A program made the position numbers and the translations under genes. Shown in pieces: positions 1 to 7,000 of a stretch of 19,329 nt of DNA; the first letter of the stretch is position 1; each line of letters opens with the position of its first letter. The notes under the pieces are model-generated. The model had not been told where the DNA came from, ran no database searches, and worked only from the letters and a program-made list of their open reading frames with translations. This DNA comes from an uncultured Actinomycetes bacterium (GTDB lineage Bacteria > Actinomycetota > Thermoleophilia > Solirubrobacterales > 70-9): assembly GCA_946886425.1 (NCBI GenBank), contig CAMPIP010000024.1:1-19329 (forward strand). Reading direction: 5' to 3'.

Positions 1-2346
1 CGCCCTCCTGGCGCTCGCCGCGATCATGTTCGTCGCCGCCCCGTCGGTCGTGCCGCCATCCGTCTCGTCCTCCTCCGCCTCCCCGTCGTGGGGACTGAGG
101 ACGTGTCCCCCGAGGACTTTCTCGAACTGGCTGGGCCACTCGGCGCGCAGGGCCGCCAGCGAGGGGTCCTTGCGTGCCCACTCGGTCAGCCCGCCGCTCT
201 CCAGGGCCAGGTCGAGCTGGCAGAGCGCCAGCTTGAAGGCCACGGGCCTGTAGCCGGCGGCGATGTCGCCGAGCGTCGCGTAGTAGCAGGCGAGGTTGTA
301 GCGGGTCCGCATCGAGAGCTTGCGGTTGCGGCGCACGTACTCGACCAGGTGCCACGGCTTCGTCTCGGCAGCCTTCCCCTCGGCGAGGTTCGTCCTCAGC
401 TCCTGGCGCGCCTGCCCTTGCGCAGCAGCCGAGCGCGGCTCCGGCGGTTCCTGCTCTGTGCTCGCCTGCTTCGCCGCCTCCGTGGCCAGGTCGTCGCTCT
501 GCGCTGTCAGCCGGGCCAGCAGCACCAGCGAGGGCGACTCCGTGCCCTCGGATTCCTCGGGCGCGTCGAGCAGCTCCTTGACCAGGTCTGTCGCCGAGAC
601 CAGAGCCCTGGTCAGCTCCGGGGAGCCGCCGCTGCTTCCCGCGGCGTAGGCGTCGGCGAGGGCCAGCGCGTAGAGCGAGCCCGCGTCGAGCTCCTTCCAG
701 GTCTCGGCGGTGTCGTCGTCGAGCTGGGCGCGGAGGTTCAGCAGCCGTTCCCGTGCCTCCGGGTAGCGGCCGGTGCGGATCTCGGCGACAGCCAGGTTGT
801 AGGCGGCCGGCAGCAGGTCGGGATCGCGCTCCAGCGCGGCCGCGTAGAGGGCGCCGGCGCGGACCACGTCCCCGCGCCTGTGCCAGGCGATCCCGGTGCG
901 GAAGAGCGCGTCCGGGACCCAGCCTTCGGGATTGCGGGAGCGGGCGCCCGGCGCGTACGCGGTGGCGAGCTGCCACCGGGTCCAGGCCGTCACCGCCGGC
1001 AGCAGGCGTTGCCAGCGACCGACGCCCTCGCCGCCGGGAAGCGGATCGAAGTCGCGCTCCCAGAGGGCGACCGACGACTGGGCCGGGGAGTCGATGCCTT
1101 CGAGGGTGACGGTCACCCCGGCGCCGCGATCGGAGACCGAGGCCAGCTGCCCCTTGATCTCGACCGTGCGCCGCCGGTAGAGCTTTTCGACGATTTTCAG
1201 GACGCTGCCGATCAGTTTCGTCTCGGCGAACGCTTCGAGCAGTTCGGTGGCCCCGCTGGCTGCCTCGTCGGTGGGGCTGCCCTTGTCGATGCGGTCGAAC
1301 GGGAAGGCCGGCTTGCGGGTGTCGGGCTGGGGGAGGGCGGCCGCCAGCAGCGCCGCGAAGTCCCCGCCCTTGGCATCGTCGTCGCCCTCGAAGCTGCCAA
1401 TGCTGAGGCGGGGACGGGCGGCGTTGCGAGCGAGCGGAAAGCGCAGCTTCTCGCCGACGGCGATCAGCCACAGCCGCGGCGTCTTCCAGCGCTTCGCCAG
1501 CTGCGTCATCGCGATCCGGGCCGCCAGCACCACCAGCAGGAGGATGATCGCCAGCGGCACCAGCCAGGCGAGGGCGTCCTTCGCCGTGTCGGGGAGGTCG
1601 CCGAGGCGCCGACCGACCGCGTCGGCGCTGCTGCCTTCTTCGACCGCGCCTTCGAGCCCGGCCTGGGCTTCGCCCAGTTCCGGGTTGGCCTCCAGCGCCT
1701 GCGCGTACTTGGCCAGGGCGGCGCCGCGGTCGGGCTCGGCGCCCAGCGCCTGGGCTTCGCGCAGGAGGGCGGCGGCGCCCGCCGTGCGCGCGTTGAGCGT
1801 GAGCAGCGCTTCGTCGCAGTTCCTGCCTTTGGTCGCCTCTTCCGCAGCGATGACCGGGCCGGCGCTGGCCAGTAGGCCCGCCTGGGTCAGCCGTTCCGCC
1901 AGGCCGCAGAGCTCCCCCTCGGCCGGCGGTTTCGCGGCGATCCGCGCTTCCAGCAACTCGCTCAGCTCTTCGCGCGCTGCCGGTTCGAATGGGTTCAGGC
2001 TCAAGCCTTCGATGTAGAGGTCGGTGGCCCGGTTCGGTTCGCTGCCTTTGCGGATCCCGGCGGAGGAGAAGCGCTTGGTCGCTTCGCTCTGTTCCCGGCT
2101 CACCTCGCGCTGGCCTTCGCTGCCGCAGGTCCTGCCTTCCTCGGCGGCCCTGGCGTAGATCTGCTCGGAGCGTTCGAGCAGCCTCCCGGTCCGCAGCTCG
2201 CCGCCCTGCTCGCAGAGGCTTTCGCGCGGATCGTCGACGTGGGCGATGACGGTGGCGACGATCGCGGCGGCGACGAGCAGCAGGACGCAGACATCCAGGC
2301 CCAGCGCAAACGGGCTTTCCCACCGCTTCGGTCTGCCCGCCCCCAT
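1..2346 (-). CDS. Membrane-anchored TPR protein, partial (C-terminus beyond left edge)
   Basis: An uninterrupted frame of 782 codons starts at an ATG (2346) and has no stop before the window ends. Visible parts: a short basic N-terminus; TM1 about residues 14-37; an extracytoplasmic region about 38-257; TM2 about 259-278; then a large, probably cytoplasmic region. The extracytoplasmic region contains two related units of about 100 residues, each with a Cys pair (C45/C74 and C147/C177) and each ending in a TPR-like helix pair (for example AKYAQALEANPELGEAQ). Residues about 475-570 look like further TPRs (ALFRTGIAWHRRGDVVRAG, then AAYNLAVAEIRTGRYPEARE). The last residues seen are acidic and low-complexity (DGEAEEDETDGGT), then turn basic. 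TPRs usually serve as protein-binding scaffolds; no enzymatic motif is visible and I do not recognise a named family. It has its own promoter-like sequence, separate from the cupin operon upstream. The long plus-strand frames over this region are Arg-rich shadows. Confidence 0.85.
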   Translation of the reverse strand, partial: MGAGRPKRWESPFALGLDVCVLLLVAAAIVATVIAHVDDPRESLCEQGGELRTGRLLERSEQIYARAAEEGRTCGSEGQREVSREQSEATKRFSSAGIRKGSEPNRATDLYIEGLSLNPFEPAAREELSELLEARIAAKPPAEGELCGLAERLTQAGLLASAGPVIAAEEATKGRNCDEALLTLNARTAGAAALLREAQALGAEPDRGAALAKYAQALEANPELGEAQAGLEGAVEEGSSADAVGRRLGDLPDTAKDALAWLVPLAIILLLVVLAARIAMTQLAKRWKTPRLWLIAVGEKLRFPLARNAARPRLSIGSFEGDDDAKGGDFAALLAAALPQPDTRKPAFPFDRIDKGSPTDEAASGATELLEAFAETKLIGSVLKIVEKLYRRRTVEIKGQLASVSDRGAGVTVTLEGIDSPAQSSVALWERDFDPLPGGEGVGRWQRLLPAVTAWTRWQLATAYAPGARSRNPEGWVPDALFRTGIAWHRRGDVVRAGALYAAALERDPDLLPAAYNLAVAEIRTGRYPEARERLLNLRAQLDDDTAETWKELDAGSLYALALADAYAAGSSGGSPELTRALVSATDLVKELLDAPEESEGTESPSLVLLARLTAQSDDLATEAAKQASTEQEPPEPRSAAAQGQARQELRTNLAEGKAAETKPWHLVEYVRRNRKLSMRTRYNLACYYATLGDIAAGYRPVAFKLALCQLDLALESGGLTEWARKDPSLAALRAEWPSQFEKVLGGHVLSPHDGEAEEDETDGGTTDGAATNMIAASARRA

Positions 2347-2356
2347 CGGAGTCGAA

Positions 2357-2385
2357 AACCTAGCCGCTAACTATCCCGAGCGCAA
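2357..2385 (-). promoter_or_regulatory. Promoter of the TPR-protein gene
   Basis: On the minus strand, TTGCGC (2385-2380) lies 17 nt before TAGGTT (2362-2357), which ends 10 nt before the ATG at 2346. The -35/-10 spacing is ideal for a housekeeping sigma factor. Transcription would begin only a few bases before the start codon, so the leader would be very short, and no Shine-Dalgarno site is present. Confidence 0.5.
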
Positions 2386-2407
2386 AAAACACCCGGTTCG
2401 TTTGCGC
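2380..2407. repeat. Operator-like inverted repeat overlapping the -35 box
   Basis: Perfect 7-bp arms GCGCAAA (2380-2386) and TTTGCGC (2401-2407) are separated by 14 nt, with arm centres 21 bp apart (two helical turns). The left arm contains the -35 hexamer of the TPR-gene promoter. This layout suits a dimeric regulator. It could also be a weak hairpin after the cupin gene, but there is no U-tract beyond it in the right direction. Confidence 0.3.
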
Positions 2408-2411
2408 GGCG

Positions 2412-2846
2412 CTAACTGTCGCCCTGAAGCTCCGGCGGCAGCGCTTTCGGTCCGTCGGGGTAGAGCTCGCGCAGCTGCACCTCGCTCATCTCCAACGTGT
2501 TTGCCGCTTCCTGGGGGGCGCCGACGACGAGCCAGAGCTGGTCGGCGTCGGTGTCGTTGAAGAGCTGGCGGACGGTGGACGGCTCGACCAGGAAGGAGTC
2601 GAGTGGGGCCAGGGTCAGCGGCTCCCCGTCGCCGATTCGGACCCGGCCGGTCCCCTCCAGCAGCAGGTAGAGCTCCTCGGTCTTCCCGTGCTTGTGCCGG
2701 GTCGAGGCCTGGCCCGGTTCCAGACGCCAAAGACGCGCCCCCAGCTCGCTCGCCTCGAGCTGCTTGGCGAGGTCGGTATTCAGCGTCGCCATCTGGTTCG
2801 AGCGCCGCCAGTAGGCGTCGCCGGAGCGGAGCAGTCGGTAGGCCAT
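2412..2846 (-). CDS. Small single-domain cupin protein
   Basis: 144 aa; stop TAG at 2414-2412. The core (about residues 38-110) is a Cupin_2-type beta-barrel. Motif 1 is present: H51, H53 and E57/E58, followed by LYLLLEGTGRVRIGDGE. Motif 2 is degenerate: the usual Pro-x-Gly-x-x-His-x3-Asn reads P89-S-T-V-R93-Q-L-F-N97, so the fourth metal-ligand His is replaced by Arg. Cupins of this size include isomerases, dioxygenases and non-enzymatic ligand binders; with one ligand lost, the metal site may be weak or absent. The gene starts 7 nt after the stop of the upstream transporter, so co-transcription is likely. There is no clear Shine-Dalgarno site. An internal ATG at codon 19 is an alternative start. 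Confidence 0.85.
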   Translation of the reverse strand: MAYRLLRSGDAYWRRSNQMATLNTDLAKQLEASELGARLWRLEPGQASTRHKHGKTEELYLLLEGTGRVRIGDGEPLTLAPLDSFLVEPSTVRQLFNDTDADQLWLVVGAPQEAANTLEMSEVQLRELYPDGPKALPPELQGDS

Positions 2847-2852
2847 GGCCGA

Positions 2853-2858
2853 ATTATC
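2853..2858 (-). promoter_or_regulatory. Possible internal -10 box before the cupin gene
   Basis: GATAAT on the minus strand (2858-2853) overlaps the TAA stop codon of the upstream transporter and ends 6 nt before the cupin ATG, matching the placement of -10-like boxes at other genes here. No -35 box is evident and the gene may simply be read from the operon. Confidence 0.22.
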
Positions 2859-4410
2859 CGGCGTCGGCGGCGTGGTAGCCCTCGACCAGCTCCAGCTCGC
2901 GCTGGTGCTTGGGGAAGAGGAAGAAGACGATCGACATTCCCAGCAGCACGGCGACGATCCCGGCAGCGTAGGTCCAGTCGCCGCCCTGGAGGAAGGAGTT
3001 GCGGGCGGCCCCGACGATCTGCACCGCGTATTCGGGGTACTGCTCGGCCGTGTTGGCGGCGCTCGAGAAGGACTTGGTGAGTTCGGTCTGGACCTGTTCG
3101 CTGACTTTTTCGGCCCGCGGCGAGGCGGCGATCTGTTCGTTGAACTTGGCGGCGTAGCCGGCGGTGAGGAGGGCGCCGAAGATCGACTGCATGATCGCGC
3201 CGCCGAGGTCGCGCTGCAGGTCGGCGGTGCCGGAGGCCATCCCGGCCCGCTTCACCGGCACCGAGCCGGTCAGCGAGCGCGAGGCCGGGGTGCCGGCGAA
3301 GCCGACCCCGATTCCCAGCAGCAAGTAGCCGAGCCCGACCACCCAGTAGCTGACGTTCTCGTCCCAGAGCAGCAGCATCTCCACGAAGGCGAGCAGGCAG
3401 AAGCCGAAGCCGAGCAGCAGCGTGAAGCGGGAGCCGTGCGACTCGACCAGCCTCGCCGAGCGCGGCGCCACGACGATCATCCCGAGCGCGCCGGGGATGA
3501 CCGCGGCGCCGGCGCCGAGGGTCGTGTAGCCGAGCACGTTCTGGACGAACTGCTGGCCGATGAACATCACGCCCATCAGCGAGCCGAAGACGATGATCCC
3601 GGCCAGGGCCGCCACCCAGAAGGTCGGCCGGGAGGCGATCTTGAGGTCGTAGAGCGGGTTGGCGGCGCGCCGCTGGCGCAGCACGAAGATCGCGACGAGG
3701 AGGACGGCGGCGACCCCGAGCCCGATCGCCAGGCTCCCCTCGCCCTGTTCGGGGGCGAGGTTGATCGCCAGCACGATCGCCCCGACCATCGCGATCGAGA
3801 TGACGCCGCCGAAGTGGTCGACCTTCTCGGTCGTCTCGTTGACGTGGGCGGGGACGAAGCGCCAGGAGAGGAACAGGCCGATCGCCGCCAGCGGGGCGCT
3901 GACGTGGAAGACCCAGCTCCAGCTGGCTACTTCGAGCAGGCCGCCGGCCACCAGCGGGCCCAGCGCCGCGGCGCCGCCGCCGAGCGCCGACCAGAGGGCG
4001 ATCGACTTGGTCCGCTGTGGGCCGGACCAGAGCGCCGTGATCAGCGCCAGCGTGGTCGGGTAGGCCATCCCGGCGGCGACGCCGCCGAGCACCCGGAAGA
4101 CGAAGAGGGCGGTGGCGGAGGGGGCGAACCCTGCCAGCAGCGAGAAGGGGATCGTCAGCGCCATCCCCAGCACCAGCAGCGCCTTGCGCCCGTAGCGGTC
4201 GCCGACCGCGCCGAGGTAGAGAACCGAGCCCGCCAGGCCGAGCGAGTAGCCGACCGCGATCAGGTCGATGCCAACCTGGCTGGAGCCGAATTCCTGGCCG
4301 ATCTCCGGCAGGGCGACGTTCGCCACCGCCAGGTTGAAGTTGGCGACGGCGGCGACGAAGATCAGCGTCGCGAGGATCAGCCCGCCGCGCTTGGGACCGC
4401 TGGCTTCCAA
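2854..4410 (-). CDS. MFS transporter, DHA2 (EmrB/QacA-like) family, 14 TM
   Basis: 518 aa from a TTG at 4410, chosen because it lies 5 nt after the upstream stop and just before the first hydrophobic helix; the same frame stays open far upstream to 5019, but that part is antisense-like Arg-rich sequence inside the phosphoesterase gene. MFS motif A is GAVGDRYGRK (about residues 67-76) and motif C is ALGPLVAGG (about 149-157). The two-halves-plus-two-helix hydrophobicity and the soluble loop of about 60 residues before the last helix (from about KFNEQIAASPRAEKVSEQ) are typical of 14-helix DHA2 proton/drug antiporters. TM1 reads NFNLAVANVALPEIG and lacks the Asp usually seen in DHA2 motif D1 (compare DQTIVAIAIP in the transporter at 7001-8578), so coupling or substrate may differ. 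Substrate unknown. Confidence 0.88.
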   Translation of the reverse strand: MEASGPKRGGLILATLIFVAAVANFNLAVANVALPEIGQEFGSSQVGIDLIAVGYSLGLAGSVLYLGAVGDRYGRKALLVLGMALTIPFSLLAGFAPSATALFVFRVLGGVAAGMAYPTTLALITALWSGPQRTKSIALWSALGGGAAALGPLVAGGLLEVASWSWVFHVSAPLAAIGLFLSWRFVPAHVNETTEKVDHFGGVISIAMVGAIVLAINLAPEQGEGSLAIGLGVAAVLLVAIFVLRQRRAANPLYDLKIASRPTFWVAALAGIIVFGSLMGVMFIGQQFVQNVLGYTTLGAGAAVIPGALGMIVVAPRSARLVESHGSRFTLLLGFGFCLLAFVEMLLLWDENVSYWVVGLGYLLLGIGVGFAGTPASRSLTGSVPVKRAGMASGTADLQRDLGGAIMQSIFGALLTAGYAAKFNEQIAASPRAEKVSEQVQTELTKSFSSAANTAEQYPEYAVQIVGAARNSFLQGGDWTYAAGIVAVLLGMSIVFFLFPKHQRELELVEGYHAADAG

Positions 4411-4415
4411 GGGGC

Positions 4416-5012
4416 CTAGATCTCGATCCAGGTGCCGGTCGGGCCGAGGTTGCGGAGCGGCGTCGTGCCGACTTCGCCCTCGCAGCCCCACGACTCGTGG
4501 ATGTGGCCGCAGACCGCCAGCCGCGGCCGCTTCTCCTCGATCGCCGCCAGCAGCGCCGGGCTGCCGAAGTGGGTGTCGTTGCCGGCGCTGTCGCAGTGGC
4601 CCTTCGGCGGCGAGTGGAGGACCAGCACGGCGCCCTCGGGGCAGCCGGCCAGCATCCCCGCCGCTTCGTCGTCGTCGAGGTCGAAGCTCCAGTCCCAGGG
4701 GGTGACCGGGATGCCGCCGCCGAGCCCGTAGAACTCGACGCCGCCGATCGAGGTCCCTTCGCCGTGCAGGACCGTCGCCGCCGCCCACTCGCGGGTGGCG
4801 TCGCGAAGCGCGTCGATGGTCTCGTTGTTGCCGGGGACCAGCACCGTCGGCGCCGCGATCCCGGCCAGCGCCGCGACCGTCTCCTCGAGCCCCTCGTGGA
4901 CCGAGGCGAAGTCGCCGGCCCCGATCACGACGTCGGCCTCGGCCGACATCTCGACCAGCCGCGTCCCCTGCTCGAGGTCGCGGTGCAGGTCGCTGAAGGC
5001 GAGCAGCTTCAC
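4416..5012 (-). CDS. Calcineurin-like metallophosphoesterase
   Basis: 198 aa from a GTG at 5012, 10 nt after the preceding gene; an AGG about 10 nt upstream is the only ribosome-site candidate. The metallophosphoesterase signatures appear in order: D8-L-H10, G33-D34, G61-N62-N63-E64, H133-S-P and G169-H170-I-H172. These bind two metal ions and hydrolyse phosphomono- or diesters. The third motif is GNNE rather than GNHE, so the usual His after the metal-binding Asn is Asn here; other small YfcE/MJ0936-type enzymes also vary at this place. The protein is cytoplasmic, with no signal peptide or TM segment. Its place between a Vps62-like membrane protein and a transporter does not reveal the substrate. 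Confidence 0.9.
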   Translation of the reverse strand: MKLLAFSDLHRDLEQGTRLVEMSAEADVVIGAGDFASVHEGLEETVAALAGIAAPTVLVPGNNETIDALRDATREWAAATVLHGEGTSIGGVEFYGLGGGIPVTPWDWSFDLDDDEAAGMLAGCPEGAVLVLHSPPKGHCDSAGNDTHFGSPALLAAIEEKRPRLAVCGHIHESWGCEGEVGTTPLRNLGPTGTWIEI

Positions 5013-5022
5013 GCCGCAAAAC

Positions 5023-6981
5023 CTAATGGCTGGGTGCGACGTCCGGTGCCGGCTCGCTTGGGCGCCGCAGCGAACGGCGCGCCCGCCGCCACCAGCGCCG
5101 CCGCGGCTTCGCCGGCTCGGCCTCGGCCCGCGCCTGCAGGTCGAAGTAGAGGAGCGTCTCGCCGAGGGCCGTGTAGGGGATCAGCAGGGAGAAGATCAGC
5201 GCCCCGAGCAGGTTGATCCAGAGCAGCGGCAGGGAGGTGAAGATCAGCGCGAAGGAGAGGACCGGCCCGGCGACGACGTTGAGCACGAAGAGGAAGCCGG
5301 CGACCCGCAGGGTGTGCCACCAGCGTCCCCGCACAAGCTCCGAGCTGCCCCGCAGCGCCGCCCGGATCGATTTGTCGCCGAACAGCACTTCCTGTTTGAC
5401 GAAGCTCCAGGAGACGTACTTGTAGGCGGCGAAGGGCAGGCCGACGACCGTGATCGCCAGCAGGAAGACGCCGAGCACGACCAGCGTCTGGGCGCCGACG
5501 ACCCGCCAGAAGCGCGGCGCCAGCCCCCGCCAGGCGGCGCCGAACCCGGCCGGCCTCGCCTCGACCAGGAGGCGCACGAAGACGACCACCGCCCCGGCCA
5601 CCACCGCCATCGCCGCCGGCCGCGCGAAGAATTCGACGAGGTCGCCGAGGGCGAGGTTGAAGCCGCCGCGCCCGGCCGCGTCGTCGACCGAGCTGCCGGA
5701 CCCGAGCAGCCCGGCGAGCAGGTTGGCGCCGCCGACGATCGGCAGCGCCGCCAGCCCGACCCCGACCATCGGCGCCCAGTGGCGACCGTAGAGCTGGCGG
5801 GCGCTGCGGACCAGCTGCCCGAAGGAGCGCCGCGCCCGCAGCTGGGTGAGGTCGACCGGGCCCCACTTGGTGAAACCGACGACCAGCCCGATCAGGAGCA
5901 GGATGCCGAGAATCGTCGCGATCGCCGCCGGCCGCGACTGGGCGTCGAGGTTGATCAGGTCCGAGGCGGCGGCGACCGCGCCGCAGAAGGCGCCGGTCAC
6001 CTGCGGGCCGACGATCGAGCCGCCCGGTAGCCGCGGGCTGGTGGTCCGCTGCTCCGCCATCCAGGCGAACGGTTCGCGCCAGACCGTCTTGGTGACCGGC
6101 CCGGTCGGCCCGTTGTTGAAGCCCTTTTCGCGTTCGCCCCAGCGGCCGCGGTAACTGAGCCACTTGAACGGGCCCTGCTCGGAGGAGGTTTCGGGGAGCA
6201 GGACCGGGCGCAGCCGCAGTTCGCGGAGCGGCTCGGAGGTGTTGTCGCAGCCGACGCCGGAGCCGTGCTGGCCGTTCTCTATATAGACGGCGGAGTCGTA
6301 GAAGGTCGCGTGCGAGCCCGCCGCCGGGTAGACGATCGGGTGCGTCCCCTCCTTCTTGACCTTGGGGTCTTCCCAGCTGGCGCGCTCGCCGCCGGCGTGC
6401 TGGAAGAGGATGATTTCGCTCGGTTCTTCGCCCAGCGCTCCCTCGACCGTGTCGGATCCGAAGCTGAGCTGCATGCCCTCCCAGTCGGCCTCGTGGAGGT
6501 CGTTGAACTGGTTGAAGTACCAGAAGAACCAGTACTGCAGGACGAACCCGACGTGGTTCGGTTCGCGGGCGATGTGGGCGTAGGCGACGGCCGGCGCCCT
6601 GCCGTCCTCGACCAGCTCGTGGAAGGCCCGCGAGTAGACGCAGGTGTCGCCCAGCGCCTCGCCTTCGAGGTCGAGGTAGTAGCCGTCGCCGAGGCCGGCG
6701 ACGTCGGCCGCGGTCGGCGCCCGCTTGACGTCTTCGAGCCCCTCGCCGTCGACGTACCTGGTCAGGTCGACGGTGGGGTTGCCGAGGACGGTGGCGACGC
6801 TGGTCGGCTGGTACTGCTCGGCGGTCTTTTCGCAGGGAGGATCGAGCTCTTCGCGCAGCATCGCGATCGGCGCGTAGCGCTCGGCCAGCTGCTGCTGCGG
6901 GGGCGCGGCCTCCGCGCCCCCCGCCACCAGCAGCGCGATCGCCGTCAGTGCAGCCGCGAAACCGCCGAGCCGGGTCCTCAC
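5023..6981 (-). CDS. Secreted Vps62-like domain fused to a multi-pass membrane domain
   Basis: 652 aa from a GTG at 6981. Residues 1-26 are a signal peptide (MRTRLGGFAAALTAIALLV, then a GGAEAA-type cleavage region). Residues about 30-340 resemble the Vps62/DUF946 family: ERYAPIAMLREE near the start, YWFFWYFNQFNDLHEADWEG around 150-170 and PAAGSHATFYDSAVY around 217-231, a layout also seen in fungal Vps62 and plant DUF946 proteins of unknown biochemical function. About 350-372 is a TM helix, followed by a domain with several more helices (about 390-625, for example LVVLGVFLLAITVVGLPFA) resembling the glycerophosphodiesterase/YciC-type membrane domains, and a basic cytoplasmic tail (RRRWWRRARRSLRR). 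The Vps62 part would face outward. The gene ends 10 nt before the phosphoesterase start. Family assignment comes from motifs only. Confidence 0.8.
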   Translation of the reverse strand: MRTRLGGFAAALTAIALLVAGGAEAAPPQQQLAERYAPIAMLREELDPPCEKTAEQYQPTSVATVLGNPTVDLTRYVDGEGLEDVKRAPTAADVAGLGDGYYLDLEGEALGDTCVYSRAFHELVEDGRAPAVAYAHIAREPNHVGFVLQYWFFWYFNQFNDLHEADWEGMQLSFGSDTVEGALGEEPSEIILFQHAGGERASWEDPKVKKEGTHPIVYPAAGSHATFYDSAVYIENGQHGSGVGCDNTSEPLRELRLRPVLLPETSSEQGPFKWLSYRGRWGEREKGFNNGPTGPVTKTVWREPFAWMAEQRTTSPRLPGGSIVGPQVTGAFCGAVAAASDLINLDAQSRPAAIATILGILLLIGLVVGFTKWGPVDLTQLRARRSFGQLVRSARQLYGRHWAPMVGVGLAALPIVGGANLLAGLLGSGSSVDDAAGRGGFNLALGDLVEFFARPAAMAVVAGAVVVFVRLLVEARPAGFGAAWRGLAPRFWRVVGAQTLVVLGVFLLAITVVGLPFAAYKYVSWSFVKQEVLFGDKSIRAALRGSSELVRGRWWHTLRVAGFLFVLNVVAGPVLSFALIFTSLPLLWINLLGALIFSLLIPYTALGETLLYFDLQARAEAEPAKPRRRWWRRARRSLRRPSEPAPDVAPSH

Positions 6982-6988
6982 CCGGGCG

Positions 6989-6994
6989 AACGTA
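6989..6994 (-). promoter_or_regulatory. -10-like box before the Vps62-like gene
   Basis: TACGTT on the minus strand (6994-6989) fits TANNNT and ends 7 nt before the GTG start, inside the 19-nt gap after the upstream transporter. No -35 match is visible. It could be an internal promoter giving a near-leaderless mRNA. Confidence 0.3.
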
Positions 6995-7000
6995 CCAGCG

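Noticed and set aside
88..1875. Long plus-strand open frame
   Set aside because: Arg/Gly/Gln-rich and repetitive; it is antisense to the continuous minus-strand TPR protein, which has TM helices and repeats.
2845..4419. Long plus-strand open frame with many Asp, Glu and Arg
   Set aside because: Antisense shadow of the DHA2 transporter; no fold-like pattern.
4411..5019. N-terminal extension of the DHA2 transporter at 2854-4410
   Set aside because: It would overlap the whole metallophosphoesterase gene, which has all its catalytic motifs; the extension is Arg-rich and has no motif.
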